Source of the DNA: Tenebrio molitor
Lineage: Eukaryota > Arthropoda > Insecta > Coleoptera > Tenebrionidae
Assembly: GCF_963966145.1 (NCBI RefSeq)
Contig: NC_091046.1
Span: forward strand, 8,742,001-8,806,000
Direction of reading: 5' to 3'
Length of the DNA stretch: 64,000 bases
Positions 23,240 through 36,000 of this stretch are shown here, piece after piece. Within the stretch, counting starts at the first letter, position 1. Each line of letters begins with the position of its first letter. The translations under genes and the position numbers were made by a program. The notes below the pieces were generated by a model. The model saw only the letters and a list, made by a program, of their open reading frames with translations, made no database searches and had not been told where the DNA came from.

Positions 23240-23568
23240 CAGGGTTATTATAAATGATTATATGTAGTCGAAGCAGGCCATGCCCATGTTATGAAATTTT
23301 TGCCGCTTTCATGTGAACTGTCAGTTATTGTCACTGTCGTTTTTTATTTATTTTTTTTTTAAATTAACGATTGAATCCAAAAATATTGAGTTGTTTTGCA
23401 ACCAATTCTAAAAATATTGAGTTATTTTGTACCCAATAACTCCTGTGTGCGAATGGTGTGTACTCACTTATTCACATCATTTTGATGTCTTTTATATGGA
23501 ACGGCAACCATACATTTTACATTCAGTTTTGACGCCAACTTGGACTACAATCATTTATAATAACCCTG
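23240..23568. mobile_element. MITE, CAGGGTTATTATAAATGATT ends
   Basis: The first 20 bases are exactly inverted at the right end, followed by weaker similarity (GTAGTC.AAG). TA follows the right end, but the left flank reads GA, so the target duplication is broken or not TA. Inside, ATATTGAGTT(G/A)TTTTG is repeated about 25 bases apart near 23385 and 23412. It is non-coding. Confidence 0.83.
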
Positions 23569-24585
23569 TATAAAGCTGCGTCCCAACCAAACGCGTCGTC
23601 CGTCGACTGAATGCTAGATGTGAGGGTGAGAGACACGACGTTCTGAGATAGAGATAGGGCGCAATAATAATAATAATACTTAATATGTGTTAACAATAAT
23701 AATATTTTTTTATGCGTTACTACGTTACCACCTATAGCTTATGACGTAAAAAAATGAATCATTGTTAAAATTGATACATTATGTATGTATTGAACTAGCA
23801 CAAACAATACAACTTAGAAAAATACCTACATAGATAACAATAACAATTTAAAAAGTAGGTAGTATTATTTTTTAGAATCAGCTTGAAATAGATATTATGT
23901 ATTAACAATTTCAGTAATCATAAAATTACATAAAATACCAACTTCAAGCATTAGCAATTGCAGTGATTACGAAATAAGTAACTTAAATTTATCGAGTTTT
24001 GTAGTAGAAAACAGTAAGGCTGACGCCAGCAGTAAAGTTGGTACAATGAATACGAAGAGAACAGAGCGCTTTTAATGGACGAACGTGCATTTTGCTTTGA
24101 CGTATCGTTATTCCGTGGATTGTTGTTTTCCGCGTTTTCCATCTACACAAGCACAAATGTTTCGCGCGGTTCGGTAAAGCGAAACGCGTTTGGTCTGGAC
24201 GCACCTTAAGAGAAACTGAAAACTGAAATTGGAGAAACACGCATTGAAACCTATTTGAAATCTATGTACCAGAAAAAATAGATAGCACTCGCATGTCTAC
24301 GAAGGTATCTAAAAATATGTACGGGGTAACGAGTGTTAAAAAAATTATTCTCACGCGGGCCGTGTTTTTCTTCTTCTTTTACAAATGCTGGTCGTCTTTT
24401 TAGTTGGTATGCTTTGACATTTATTTCAAATACATAATAAATAAAAACCATCATGTATAGCATTAAGAAAGAGGGAAACTCCTTCCTTGCTTAGTTCCAA
24501 AAGGAACTGTTTTTTTGCAAAACAAACTGCTAGTTTGGTGAATCAATGACGTTTGATATTTACTTTTTGATAACTGATGAAGCTA
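23569..24585. other. Spacer with AAT microsatellite
   Basis: A short (AAT)n run occurs near 23653-23668. A slightly GC-richer patch at 23570-23650 and 24100-24220 has no recognisable gene. Confidence 0.35.
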
Positions 24586-24810
24586 CAGCGTGAGCAACAA
24601 TAATTACTGAGTTGGCAATAAAACAGGTGACTTTTATGTTATGTTTGTTTATCAATAAAAGATTACAAAATCAAGACGTTTAAATTTGAAATTTATGTCA
24701 GCTGTCTATAATGACAATAAAACAAACGAAAATAGATACAATTCAAGGTCTTTCCAATTTCAAGTAATTTTTTTAATTGCCAACTGAAACAGTTATTGTT
24801 GCTCACGCGG
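24586..24810. mobile_element. MITE, TA|C(A/C)GCGTGAGCAACAATAA ends
   Basis: Inverted ends match over about 40 bases including GCGTGAGCAACAATAA and (A/C)AGTTGGCAAT, flanked by TA at 24584-24585 and 24811-24812. It is non-coding. Confidence 0.87.
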
Positions 24811-24876
24811 TAGTATTAAGACACCTAAAATTTTTGGAACGCTGTTTACTTACCCTTGATATACCTATATTTTTAT

Positions 24877-25250
24877 GGTACTATGCCGGCCAAAAAATTT
24901 TGGCCGTTATTGTCTGTCAACTCAAAAAAAAAAATTTGTAATCGGTACTTTATTGTCATCATGATTACCGTCTTGATTATGAATGTTATTTTTTGGGTGG
25001 TAAATTTCAAAACTCAAAATTATTTTGTCATTTCTACTACACAGAACGTTTACCTCAGGTTATCTATGTACGATTGCTCTAATTTTGTTTATTCATGTCG
25101 GATTTTTGGAATATCTGAGCTTCAAACAGTTTAAATTGATTGTCAAAATGACAAGAATCGAAAGTGGGGTTACGATTCCTAAAGGTTTATTTACACTTTA
25201 CTTGAATGTCAAGAAAGTGACGGCCAAAATTTTTTGGCCGCCATAGTACC
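24877..25250. mobile_element. MITE with palindrome-bearing TIRs (GGTACTATG...)
   Basis: The inverted ends begin GGTACTATG(C/G)CGGCC and run about 35 bases. Each arm contains GGCCAAAAAATTTTGGCC, nearly a palindrome by itself, so each end can fold alone as well as pair with the other. TAT stands on both flanks. The open frame crossing the element is accidental. Confidence 0.85.
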
Positions 25251-26075
25251 TATCTTTGTTCCACAAGATTCGTACAGAATTATAGAACTTCTCAAGTTTC
25301 TGCAAAAGGATTCAAGAATGAAATATTTATTCCTCTATTAAATCTACAGTTCTTTGCCTTTGATACTTACATTGATAAGTTCTCAGTTTGAGATATCTAC
25401 TTAGTATATGGCCTTAAATACTTCAACATCTTAAAAAAAACCTCTATATTAGTTCGCAAAACACACTCCCAAAGCACTTACTATCATTTTATTTGAAGTA
25501 GGGGAACGGTTCCAAAGAGACTTCATTGTTTTCACTCTTAGTCGTTTTGGTTTAGTATTTTCAGTAATAAAGATGCAATCAGTAAATATAAAAAAGCTCT
25601 TCGAAGTTAGAAAGTTAGAGAAACAAAATTTTGACAAACATCATTTAAACTATGGGAACTAGAGAATGCGGCAAAAGGGCATCTTTGTCTGATAATGAAA
25701 GGTTGATTCAACTTTGATATTTTCTGGAGTGGACGCAGACATGAGTCTTTCAAAACGGTGTTTATTTCCTGTGTTCTTCTTTTCTTAAAATTCGCAACCC
25801 AATTTTTATGGTGGTATGGAAAGAACATTGATCCTTCAATGTATTCAGCATATCTGCATAAAATTACTTGTCGAACAATTCTTTCAAAAATGGGTACCGA
25901 CTAGTACTCCATTTCATCGAAATTAAATTTTTTATCTCTCTTCATTGAGCATTCACATTAGCAAAACACTTGTTCTAAGTAGATTATCAGTACTCCTTCG
26001 TGTATTTATCTATGTTCACTTTAATACAGAAGCCAAATAATTTCCCGAAATTAAAGAAAATTTTCGGAAGTAATA
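25251..26075. other. AT-rich spacer
   Basis: No gene or repeat pair seen. Confidence 0.4.
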
Positions 26076-26213
26076 AATACCACTAGTGCTTAAAAATTAC
26101 GCATAACTTTCATGAAAGCTTGTTGTTAATAATTCTACGAGTTCGAAGAACGAGTGGAATTAGACAAGTTTAAATGGAAATTATCCGGTTAATTTTTAAG
26201 CACAAGTGGTATT
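26076..26213. mobile_element. Small MITE, TA|AATACCACTAGTGCTTAAAA ends
   Basis: Inverted ends AATACCACT(A/T)GTGCTTAAAA match with one change over about 24 bases, flanked by TA on both sides. Its length is 138 bp. It is non-coding. Confidence 0.85.
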
Positions 26214-26709
26214 TAGGGAGAATATTTCTCGAATAAAAATACAGAATACTTGAAACCAATATTTCTCTGGATTAAATGTGTAGTTTTTTTCGGCGCAAAA
26301 TGACATAAACTGTCTCCAGACACTGTTCTTGCTCTTTTCCGTGTTTTTGGGTACACTTCTAATGACATTTTCGTCAATTTCTCGTTCTCCAAATCGATGC
26401 ATGAAGTCTAAGAAACTTGGGTTTTCTTGACTTTAACGTTTCTGCTGTGGCAACGTGGAATTTCCAGTGGAATTTTTTGAATTTCCATTTAATAATTCAG
26501 TACCTGTTCCATTGTTACCACAATGTATGAGTGAAATATTCAAGCAAATTCAATTTGAACTGCGTAGGTAGATACTCGGAGATTTTATAACCGGAGCAAT
26601 TGTTGCCATTCATCACCCATTTAATAATTTCTTTGAATAATATCTCAGAGAAATTGTCTACGATCTTGCGATATATCTTATTTATCCCACTCATTTCACA
26701 CACGTAATG

Positions 26710-26780
26710 ACTTACTTTATCACACGACGTGTGATAATAAATGCTTTACCATATTGCGTGTGGTAAAGTAATAAAAAAAA
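26710..26780. repeat. Two adjacent hairpins
   Basis: TTATCACACG/CGTGTGATAA around a single A (26717-26737) forms a near-perfect 10-bp inverted pair. Just downstream, CTTTACCA/TGGTAAAG (about 26744-26768) encloses ATATTGCGTG. The loop word GCGTGTG resembles the first stem. Function is unknown. Confidence 0.6.
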
Positions 26781-28019
26781 TTAAACAAGCCAATTGATAC
26801 TTGACATGTGATTTTTTGAGGGAACACAACTTAAACAATAATTGTGCTGCTACTTCTATGTCTTCTACTTCAGCCTCAGCGTCATTGTGCAAACTTCACA
26901 TTCGTGCGATAATGATGTCTACATCCTACATACTTGTTGCCTAGAAAACTACATAATAAAAAAGCTATGCAGTTTTTAGAGGGTTTCTGGTATTTTAAGC
27001 ATATAATTTATAAAACTCTGTTTAAAAATTAGTTCTTACAGTTTTAAAAGAAATATTTTGCAGTGTATGCCTCTAACAAAACACAGCCAAAGAAGGCAAT
27101 TATTTAGAACAAGATCTTATTACAGTGCAGTGTCAAGATTAAAAAAAGTCTGTGCTGATTTTTTCTCTTTTTCTCTTTTTTAGGAAAAACCTGTCTACAG
27201 GAAAAATAAACTACATATCTTCATTTTTTTTAACACCTTACACAAAAATCACTCAAGTACGAATTAAACAGGATTACAGTACACTCATTTCTGTTACATA
27301 ATTAGGCACATTATGCACGACTTTCGAACTAACCAATACAAAATGTAAACTGGATTGGGTTGCATTTTTTTTGTGTCAGTTGGTATTGGCTTTTGTTATT
27401 TGACAGAAAGATTGATTCAAATGAATCGCCAAAATGTAGTCGATATTTAAATTTAACGCTTTTCCAATAAACAATATGAAAATAATTAAAAAATGGTTAT
27501 TATTAATGATGTTTTCAGTGTTAAATAAAATTAGCCTTTGTGAAAAAGTTTTTGAAATATTTTGCTACAACTTTTTGGTGACGTTTATTTCCCCATCATT
27601 TTAATTTCTTAGTTCCATCAGATTTCTTAGTGCGGCAAGGTGGGTCTTATCACATTCTCTTGTTTTTGTGTTTTAGACGATAAAATGAAGTACGGGTCCC
27701 GTAAAGGCTTCCGCTGCACGTAACAGTAAATTATTGTAGATACGGAATAACACAACTTCACAAATTAAAAGTAATTATGTTTTATCAGGAAAGCTATCCA
27801 ACATTGTAAACAACAATATGTGAATGTACGGTGTATGTGTGAGTTGTTTCACGCATGTTTCGTTGATTACTAAATAAGGTAACCCGCTCTCTAATGATAC
27901 TGTTCCAAACACTGTAACGAAGTACATGCTCTGTAAATAATGGACAGCTCACGATTTAAAGTTAGCATTCCAGGTTAAATGTAAAAGGGAATCAAGAGAA
28001 TCTAAACATGGTACAAGTT
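26781..28019. other. AT-rich spacer with one exon-like motif
   Basis: Near 27640-27700 a pyrimidine-rich tract ends in TTTTAG, followed by GATAAAATGAAGTACGGG. It could pass for a splice acceptor and a tiny exon, but nothing supports coding. Elsewhere I see nothing. Confidence 0.25.
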
Positions 28020-28360
28020 CAGCATGGGATGTGTATTTTTTTAATGTAGCCAAAGTGTAGTGGAGTTTCATCTGGACCAATGAGGAGAGAGTCGAGGGCA
28101 ATGGGAGGCCTCTTCTCATTAGGATGCACTTTCTGTAAACGCCTCTTTCTGATTACACGTCAGGTGTGACTGATTACCTGGACTCAGCGCCGGAAGTACA
28201 CGGGTATCTAGTACTGGTCCTGATAATCCGGTTTTCAGATTTGTTTCAGATGCTGCGATGTGCTTTTGGTGCGTGCCAGGCTGCCTACGAGTCCGTGGTG
28301 TTTATACGACGTTCACGTTCATTTTAACTGAAATTTACAAAATTTTCTCTGAAAACATTT
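28020..28360. promoter_or_regulatory. Unique GC-richer block
   Basis: Higher GC than the neighbours with no open frame of note and no second copy. It is a candidate conserved non-coding element, by composition only. Confidence 0.18.
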
Positions 28361-30194
28361 TGATTCATATTCGGAAGCTTGAGAGGCACTTGTAGAAAAG
28401 ATTCATGAGAATGAAGAACAATTCCCGATTTTTGATACAAAAGAAACACAACTGCAACTAAATAATCTACTGTCATATGCAATGTGCTTTATAATAAACA
28501 TTTAAAAAACAATTACAAAATTAGAAATATTATACATAAGCTTCAGTTGAATTCAGTCTGTTATGTTTTTTGTTTCTGTCTCGTTTTTTATCTCAAGACG
28601 TCAAAAACACTGAAAAATAGACACAAAAAAAAGTAAACAGAAACTGATAAAATTTTAAACGTCCGATTATTTTTTTTTTCTGTGGTTTCTCAGGCTTAAG
28701 ATGGCCGTTGCTAAAAACAGAAAAATATTCTCATTTAAGTAGAGTGTTTGGTATAGAATTGATAAACATTCTTGTACATACTTTTGAAACGTATTTACCT
28801 ACTAGAAAAAAGAAATTGCGAAAATTTTAAAAGGACCTAACTTTGGTGTTGTTTTTTTACCTGTATTTTTTCCTGTATTGTAATAACAATACCTCCAATT
28901 TATTAAAATAAAAAATTAATACAATGTATGCTTAATGAGCAAAATAAGATATGTACATAGATGAAAAAAGATGATGCGATACCTATACTTATTATCAACT
29001 TTAATTTTTTTTTCCATCATGCAATCTGGCATGCTTTGCGGTACTTTAATTTCGTTAATCGGAGGAAATCCTCCATTAAAGAGATTTTCTTGTCTGTTAA
29101 GGAGGAAGTCACCGTCAGTTGATTAAAGTGAGATTAAGATAAACCCATAAATTTAAATTCGAAAGTATTGCAGCAACAGTTTTCTTCATAATTAAGAAAA
29201 CAAAAACAAAATTTCAAATTATTTAACTCAATAAATAACTAATAACTAAATAACTAATATTAAACAATAATATATAGATAAAAATATAATTTCTTTCTTT
29301 AAAAGTCTGGTAATTTTCAATAAATGTTAAATTTTTCAATTTGTCAAATCGAAATTAGAACGGACCGTTTCAAATTGTAATAAATCTGATTGCTATTACA
29401 TGATTTAAAATTATAAAATTATTAATTAAACAATCAATAGGTATGATATTTTTATGAGGTAAAATCTAATATGTACTACTGTACCTTGGATGTGAAAATA
29501 TTAATTTTTAACTTACTCAAGGCCAGTTTACAGTAGCGAAATTAAGTTAATCGTAATCAAATGCGAGATTAACGGAACACGTGATCAGATTGAACCAATT
29601 GAAGTTTCGGATTCATGGGTTAATCGCGCATTAAAATTAAAATTATTAGAAATAATTTCCGAAAATTGTTAATCCATAATTTCTCCTTAGGTAATAAAGT
29701 AGCTATTTATGTAGCCAGTTAGGAAACGTCACATTTTGTGTAACAAGGGTGATATTTCACATCATAAATTACAAAATCACACAAGCTAGACAAAACGGCA
29801 TTTCCTAACGTGTTAAACTTTAAACCGACGAAATGATTAATGTAATTAATGACTTCTATTGAAAATCAATTAGTTCTGTTTATTTTCCTTAGCAGTTTGC
29901 AGTTTCATTTATAAAGTAAAGTTTGTCTCCGATTTGTGATTTGTAAAATCAATGTACACGAGAAATGTTTGATTCAAGTTCTGATATAGGTACCAAGATA
30001 TCGAAGAACCCGCAGAAAAAGCCAGATCAGCAATAATTCCGCAAAATCTAAAGCAAAGTATTATTTTTTTCCGTCACTTTTGATAAGTAAGTATATCTTA
30101 ACCATTATTCCAACGTAAATAGATGAGGAAATATTTAAATAGGTAAACTTCAAATCCTGTGGGTCAAATTATTTGAAAATATTTTTCCTTGAGA
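28361..30194. other. AT-rich non-coding stretch
   Basis: A small hairpin GGAGGAAATCCTCC lies near 29061. No gene or paired repeat. Confidence 0.4.
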
Positions 30195-30379
30195 AAAACA
30201 ATTTAAAGTTGGCGTTGAAGAGTCGATTGCAGGATTACAGATGATGGATCAGCTGTTTAAATCTAACCTCACTTTTTGCGTTGTTTGTGTTTTTACTTTG
30301 CGGACTGACGAGTGGTGCGTTCACAATCGACTTTTCAACGCCAACTTTGGGGATAAATTTAAAGTGTAAAGTACCCCGT
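30195..30379. mobile_element. Fold-back repeat family copy 2
   Basis: Inner arms AAAGTTGGCGTTGAAGAGTC and the inverse at the right side enclose GATCAGCTGTTTAAAT and GCGTTGTTTGTGTTTTTAC, as in copies 1 and 3. The left outer arm is decayed. The left inner arm has lost the GTGAACGC segment that follows CGATTG in other copies. It is non-coding. Confidence 0.85.
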
Positions 30380-31293
30380 ACCCACATTATAAGCAAGTAA
30401 TTGTGAAGATGACATTTATAAAAAGTATTACATATTGTAACAAATCTGTCCCTCTTGTTTAACGAAAAACTCTAGTAAACATCTCAAGAACTCTGTTATT
30501 GCAGTTTTTCCCATGAAGAGTATTGTTTTGCTGAGCACCCCTTTAATTTGTGAGACGAAACATGATGAATACTTGAAAATATAAAATAGTAAAAGTGTCT
30601 ACGTAGTTTTTTGTAGTTTTATTTATCCGATATTTTCTTAATCATACCATATCAATTAGATTACAATCCTTTCTTAAAGCAAATTAATTAATAATTGACT
30701 AATGCAGTATATCTGTAGCATAGTAGGTTTATAAGAATCTGCCGACGCATAAAAACCAGTGGTAAACAGGTGTGTCAGTGAAAATAAGGGTGTGAGACAA
30801 CACCCCCGTGGGATTTTTTTCAAAGAGCTAGACCGATATATTTAATAAAATAGGAAACTGGTGGAAGAATAATCTGTCAAATTCAAACCGAGAATATTTA
30901 TGGTGAACAAATTCAAGAATTTAATTAAGATTAACCAAAAACAATAAAGAAATACAATTCATTTTAAATTTGTTTAACTTAATTTAAGTTTAAATTAAGA
31001 ACAGATCCATTACATACTATCATTTTCAATGAAATGAACATTTTTAGCAAACTGTTACTGTAATAGTAATAGTACAGGCAGATTCCAGTTTAACGATGTT
31101 CGATTATTTTTATTCGCAATAAATGCTGTTAAAAATAAAATTTGCTTTTTTAGTGTATAATAAATTGACACAGGCTTTTTAGTAAAATATTAGGCCATCG
31201 TATACTGAATTGCTTTTGCCCATAATTTTATTAAAATTATTTTTCCTCGGCAAACGTCAAAGAGACATTTCTCTATTAAAAAATAGCATTGTA
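30380..31293. other. AT-rich spacer
   Basis: No feature seen. Confidence 0.4.
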
Positions 31294-31612
31294 AAGTCCG
31301 TTTTTTTTTTATAATCAATTGTCAATGTCAAAATACGTAAAAGGCCAAACTGTATATTAAAAAATCACTGACATTCGGTCCAGTTCTATCTCAGTTTCAC
31401 CCTAGATTTCCCCTAGATCATTATTGAGGTTATGTTGCATATGTTAATGAGTTTGAGACACGTGTTTAATTTAAATTTAAATTGTCAAATGTGACAATCG
31501 GTGACAATTTCAAAAATCAATGTTCCAAACGTGACTTATAAAATTCACTGTTTCGAATTTTCTGCCAACCTGACAACACTTTGACAATTGATTATAAAAA
31601 AAAACCAGACTT
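31294..31612. mobile_element. MITE, TA|AAGTC(C/T)G(G)TTTTTTT ends
   Basis: Inverted ends share AAGTC, a poly-T run and ATAATCAATTGTCAA over about 40 bases, flanked by TA at 31292-31293 and 31613-31614. It is non-coding. The AGTC-T-run-AATCAA arrangement resembles the end of the element at 574-981, a possible distant relative. Confidence 0.87.
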
Positions 31613-32500
31613 TAGCTTCATGGTTTTATCATATGAATAAGTGAATAATTTTCCTCACCTCTCTTAAACAAAAATAAAACAAGAAGCAGATTTTGCTAAT
31701 CCTTCGCCTTCCTCCGAGGAGTACTAAGTACCCTAACAGCATAAATCACACTTGAACTAACGAACGTCAGTCAAGGATGTGTCTTATTATATTATCCTTA
31801 AGTCTCCTGCACAGTAAAAAAACAATAAAAACGTGGTGGATGGTGAATAATCAATCTGGACTGTGGTTTGGGGGTTGTCATTGCTTTACATAATTATCCA
31901 TTTGCTGAATGCCGGGCCAATGGCAGGAATTAATGGTATAATTTATACCTAGTTCAACTATGAAACTAGTGTTGCCATTTTGGTCATGTTTTTTCAAATT
32001 TTCTTATAGAAAAGTTGAATAGTATATTATTCTATTAGCGTGTAGTGATGGGTACGACCCACAAGGATGAAGCTTGCGGCACGAGCGGTAGGCGAGTACT
32101 GGAAGCATTCGAGTGAGTAATAGTCATTACATGCGAGTAGATACTTTTTCCATAACGTATAAATTTCATCAATTTCACTATTAGTATTTGAATTTACATA
32201 TTTATTATTTATTTCTAATGCAAAGCGTACACAAAGTCGCGAATATCATGTCAAAATATGAAATATTTTTAAACATAATTTTAAATACGTTTCATCATCT
32301 GATTACAAGATGTGACGTTATTTTTCATTTGTTTGATTGGCCACGTTAACTAGCTTACCTGACAATTGACGTAAAGGATAGTTAAAAGATATAGGTGGAA
32401 AATGAATCAGTAAGTTGTATAAAATCAAGTGTGAACTGGCAAATCAAGTAGTGTAATAATTTAGTTAAGAGTGTATAGTTGGTAATAAAATTTTCACCTA
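31613..32500. other. AT-rich spacer
   Basis: No gene or repeat pair. A slightly GC-richer patch lies at 32045-32115. Confidence 0.35.
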
Positions 32501-33200
32501 AACATGTTGCCGTAAGTATCCGAAGGGGGCGGCAGTAAAATAAAGAGATCCCTCCAGTCTTGCCTGGAGTAATTACGATATCTCAAGTAGGAGCAGAGGC
32601 GACACTTGGTTCAATAATTATTAGCTGCTATTTAATTAATGCGTTTATGCGTTGATGTATATTAATTAGTGTAACTTATTGCGCAGGGGTAGGTACTTCG
32701 GCAAGTTCACCCTAACCCTATACAGTCCCCGTCTCGCTCCGACGACGCCTGCTTGATTCCCAACAAGTAATCGTAAAGTTGTAGTAAGTTTTCTCTCCAC
32801 ACTATAGCAATATGTCTCGTGCAAAGTTCTAAACACTCGACGTTCTGAATTAACAAGTTGTTTTAATAAAATCCAACCCTTCCCCTGTGCTCGACTGCAA
32901 AATTGTCGCGCCTGGGAAATCTAACGAATAAATCAAAACTTGGCCTTTGCCGACTGTTTCTTGTTTCGCTTATGAATTTGTTTAACTTTATGGAATATTA
33001 AATTTTATGGCCTCACCTTAAAATCCACCTTTGAAATTTAATAACTGCACAACAACTTTTACGCCCTTAATTGGATTTCGGCTTTTTTTTCCATCCTGGC
33101 TTGCAAATTAGTCGAACCACGGCGACGATCGCTCCACGTCTTGGGTCAACAGAATCGAACGTATGAGAAATTCACAAAAAATCTCATTTGCTCGTCGACC
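32500..33200. promoter_or_regulatory. Unique GC-richer block
   Basis: Contains GGGGGCGGCAG near 32525, CCGTCTCGCTCCGACGACG near 32730, and several TTTATGG/ATTAAT words. No recognisable reading frame. It is a candidate conserved regulatory block, by composition only. Confidence 0.2.
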
Positions 33201-34149
33201 GTGTCTAACAAATATCGAGAATTTTTATTCGTCCATATTTTGTCGCCGGCAGAGGCGAAGAAAATATTTTTGTTGGCTGAAGATTCTAAAGTGGATTTTG
33301 AAGAGATATTTTGTTATCTTCCCACATTAAAAATTAAGTTAAACACAAATTTTTCATTTGCAAGTCAGATTTCTTTGAAATTTATTGATTTCTTTTGCAA
33401 ATTTTTTCTGTTATTTTTATTTAATGACAGAGCTCTGCAATCTGGTGGTCTGCGACACTGTTCTTGTCACAGTTATATTCAAAAACAGTTATTCTGGAGC
33501 CTTACAATAAGAAAAAGTTATATAAATCCGAGTTGCATAACTCTGTGATTTATTTAAAGTCGATTTAGATATATATTTACCAATGGTTTTTTAATTGCCT
33601 TTAACAATTTAAAATGGATTTGATTACTTTAAATAATACTAACTTATGCAACAAGTGCACAAAGTAGTATTTTTTTTGCTTTAGCAAGTGCGGCAATCCC
33701 ATGAGTAAATAAAACACAATATTTTTCCTACTACTGTTTGCTATTAGAAAAACAATCAACATCAAAACACAAATCCAAAACTTCAATTATTTTGAATGCA
33801 CTCTTATGATTGATTCGGTTATTTTGGTTTTCACGTTTTTTACTTTTTTTTCAATATCCCCATAAACAGTTGTTTTAAGTAGGTACTGAAGATAGTAAAA
33901 CATAGTAAAGTTTATTTATTTTATATTATATAATATTTTAATCCTTTTTACATAAAAACACTAAAACGTTCATTTTCAATTATTATCCATTTATTCTGTC
34001 ACAGCTAAATTTAGGTTTGCCCAGGACGAAATAACCTCTAATAAAGTGCAGTTTGTAGTTCTGAAAGCTAAAATAGGAACTTTGGTTTTTAAGGTTTGTC
34101 CTGCAAATGAAACCTATTCTTCGAAATAAAAATTTGAAAATAATAAGAT

Positions 34150-34660
34150 TTTTTTTTATTTTGGTGTTGTAATTGTTGATCTGAACAGTCTTTTCTTCAA
34201 GAAACTGTCGATGCCGGAAGTCGATTGGACAAAGATCTGGTGAACGTGCCGGACGAGTCAGTCACTCTTTGAAACGTCCTTTGTAAAATGTGTGCATTAT
34301 CGAGTTGTTGACATACTTCTCCGAAAAAAAACAGTTTTGCAAGTGTTTTGGTGCTTCATCACGATCGTTGCGGTTGTCATAAACAATACAGTCCCCATAA
34401 AGGTTAGAATTAGATCGAGAAATGGATCATTTCTCTTTCACAAAAGCTGTGAAGAACAGGCATCATACGTACGCACAAAGATTTTGATTCCTGTTTGATT
34501 CATGTGGAACCATTTATCAAGCTTTTTCACTTTTCCGGTTTGCTTCAGATGCTCACAAAGTGTTGCGTAGATGCGATATTGAGTTCGTTTGCAATCTCTC
34601 GCGTGGTTAGATTTGGATTATCTTCAAGAATTGCCTTCAACAAGGTCTACAAAATTGTTT
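34150..34660 (-). pseudogene. Mariner transposase relic
   Basis: Minus-strand frames give, in order, LTTREIANELNI (helix-turn-helix), HLKQTGKVKKLDKW, a stop, RNDPFLD, then after a frame change VYDNRNDRDEAPKH, and finally RSPDLCPID followed by FLEEKTVQINN. This is the order of a mariner transposase: second DNA-binding helix, the VKKLDKWVPH linker, the NDPFLDRIVTCDEKW region, the YDN block, DEAPKH, and the SPDLxPxD catalytic block. The usual CDEKW sequence before the YDN block is altered to LYGDCI. The middle, including the usual HDNARPH block, is deleted. Several frameshifts and stops show it is long dead. Terminal repeats were not recognised. Confidence 0.85.
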
Positions 34661-36000
34661 GAAACAACACTTAAGTGTACATTCATAAGTGCTTTCTCCC
34701 TCAGAGTTCAACATAATGGTATTATGCTTAAAACATCAAAATTTAAAATAATTAGCACAGTTACATTTTTTTTCAAATATTGCAGCATTCTTAAAAATTC
34801 ACGTTGAATGTTTACGTTAGTGTAAATTAGTATAAAATCACATTTACTTCATTATTTTCCAAGTCCTTTGGTGGTCCTTAATAATTACAACGCTTTAAGC
34901 TGCAATATCTGTTCATACGCTGTGATCTTTTATCAAGAGTTCTAGATCAGCTCATAAACTCGGTTGAAGTATTAAAAATTATCATCTTATTTGTCAAATA
35001 AATCATTATTGCAGTAAAGAGGGCACGGCATCAAGGCCAGATTTATATCATTCAGAATATTTCTACAAAATAGTGCGAATTCCTTAGAAAGTACTATATA
35101 ATTATATAATATTATTTATTTTCTTATGCCCACTTTTACAAGAGATCGAGGTCAGCGCTTGTTCATACCACGTTATGGGTTGCAGATTTTACTGAAATCA
35201 AGTAATAAACTAATAAAACTATGAAACAACGAAAAGAGGTTCTCGACGGACACCCATTCAAAGATTAACCGTACCCGATGTTGCTTGACCACGCTGATCA
35301 AATGATGATAGTGATTTCATAGTTGTTAACACTCACTATATCTATTATAATTTTACGTCCCCATAGACGTCGAGAAAAGCTCTTCTATCTCATTTGATAA
35401 CCAGAATTTGTTTTTTTACAATCTAGTAAAACCATTCTTAATTATCTTAAAAATGTTTATACTCAGCCAATCTCTAATACCTTTTCTTTTACTTTATCTA
35501 CTATTGTAATATGTAGTAGATTATATCATTAAGAGTAGAAGTGAGTCTTGTTGTGCTAAGCCCAAAGGCTGATTTTTCTTTGTTTTAAAAATTGGAAGAA
35601 ATTATTCTATGCTGATCCCCCAAAAATTTATCCAATAGCATTAAAAAAAAAAATTGAAGGAATATACCTTGACCTAAATGCAGTCCAACTGCAGCACATT
35701 AGAAATGTAAAAAAATAATTGTTTCTGAACTCGTAGCAGCAACAAAAAACTTGCACATTTAGGAGGTTTCAACATCAAAATGATTTGAAGCTCCAGCTTA
35801 CATTTTGTGTGCCTCACATTAAGAAACAAGACATTTTAAAATTCTGAGTAACTCAGAAAAGATTCCATCAAATGTATGAATGCATTAAAAATAGAAGAGA
35901 ATATTTGTGTTGGTTTAAATTTTTCGTTCAGTTTAGTAATTAAAGGAGTTAAGACTAAAATAGCGTTTCTACAAGATAACTCTCTTTATATTGTAATAAA
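34661..36000. other. AT-rich spacer
   Basis: No feature that I can support. Confidence 0.4.

Noticed and set aside
24856..25134. 92-codon plus-strand open frame
   Set aside because: Overlaps the left arm and body of a TIR element. Product has no recognisable domain.
27640..27720. Acceptor-like tract and tiny exon
   Set aside because: No downstream donor of quality and too short to judge.
32503..32520. ATG followed at once by GTAAGTAT, read as a mini first exon
   Set aside because: Only three codons (two and two thirds). A GTAAGT donor word is expected several times by chance.
33141..33548. 135-codon plus-strand open frame
   Set aside because: Begins at TTG rather than ATG, AT-driven composition rich in F, L and K, no splice context or known motif.
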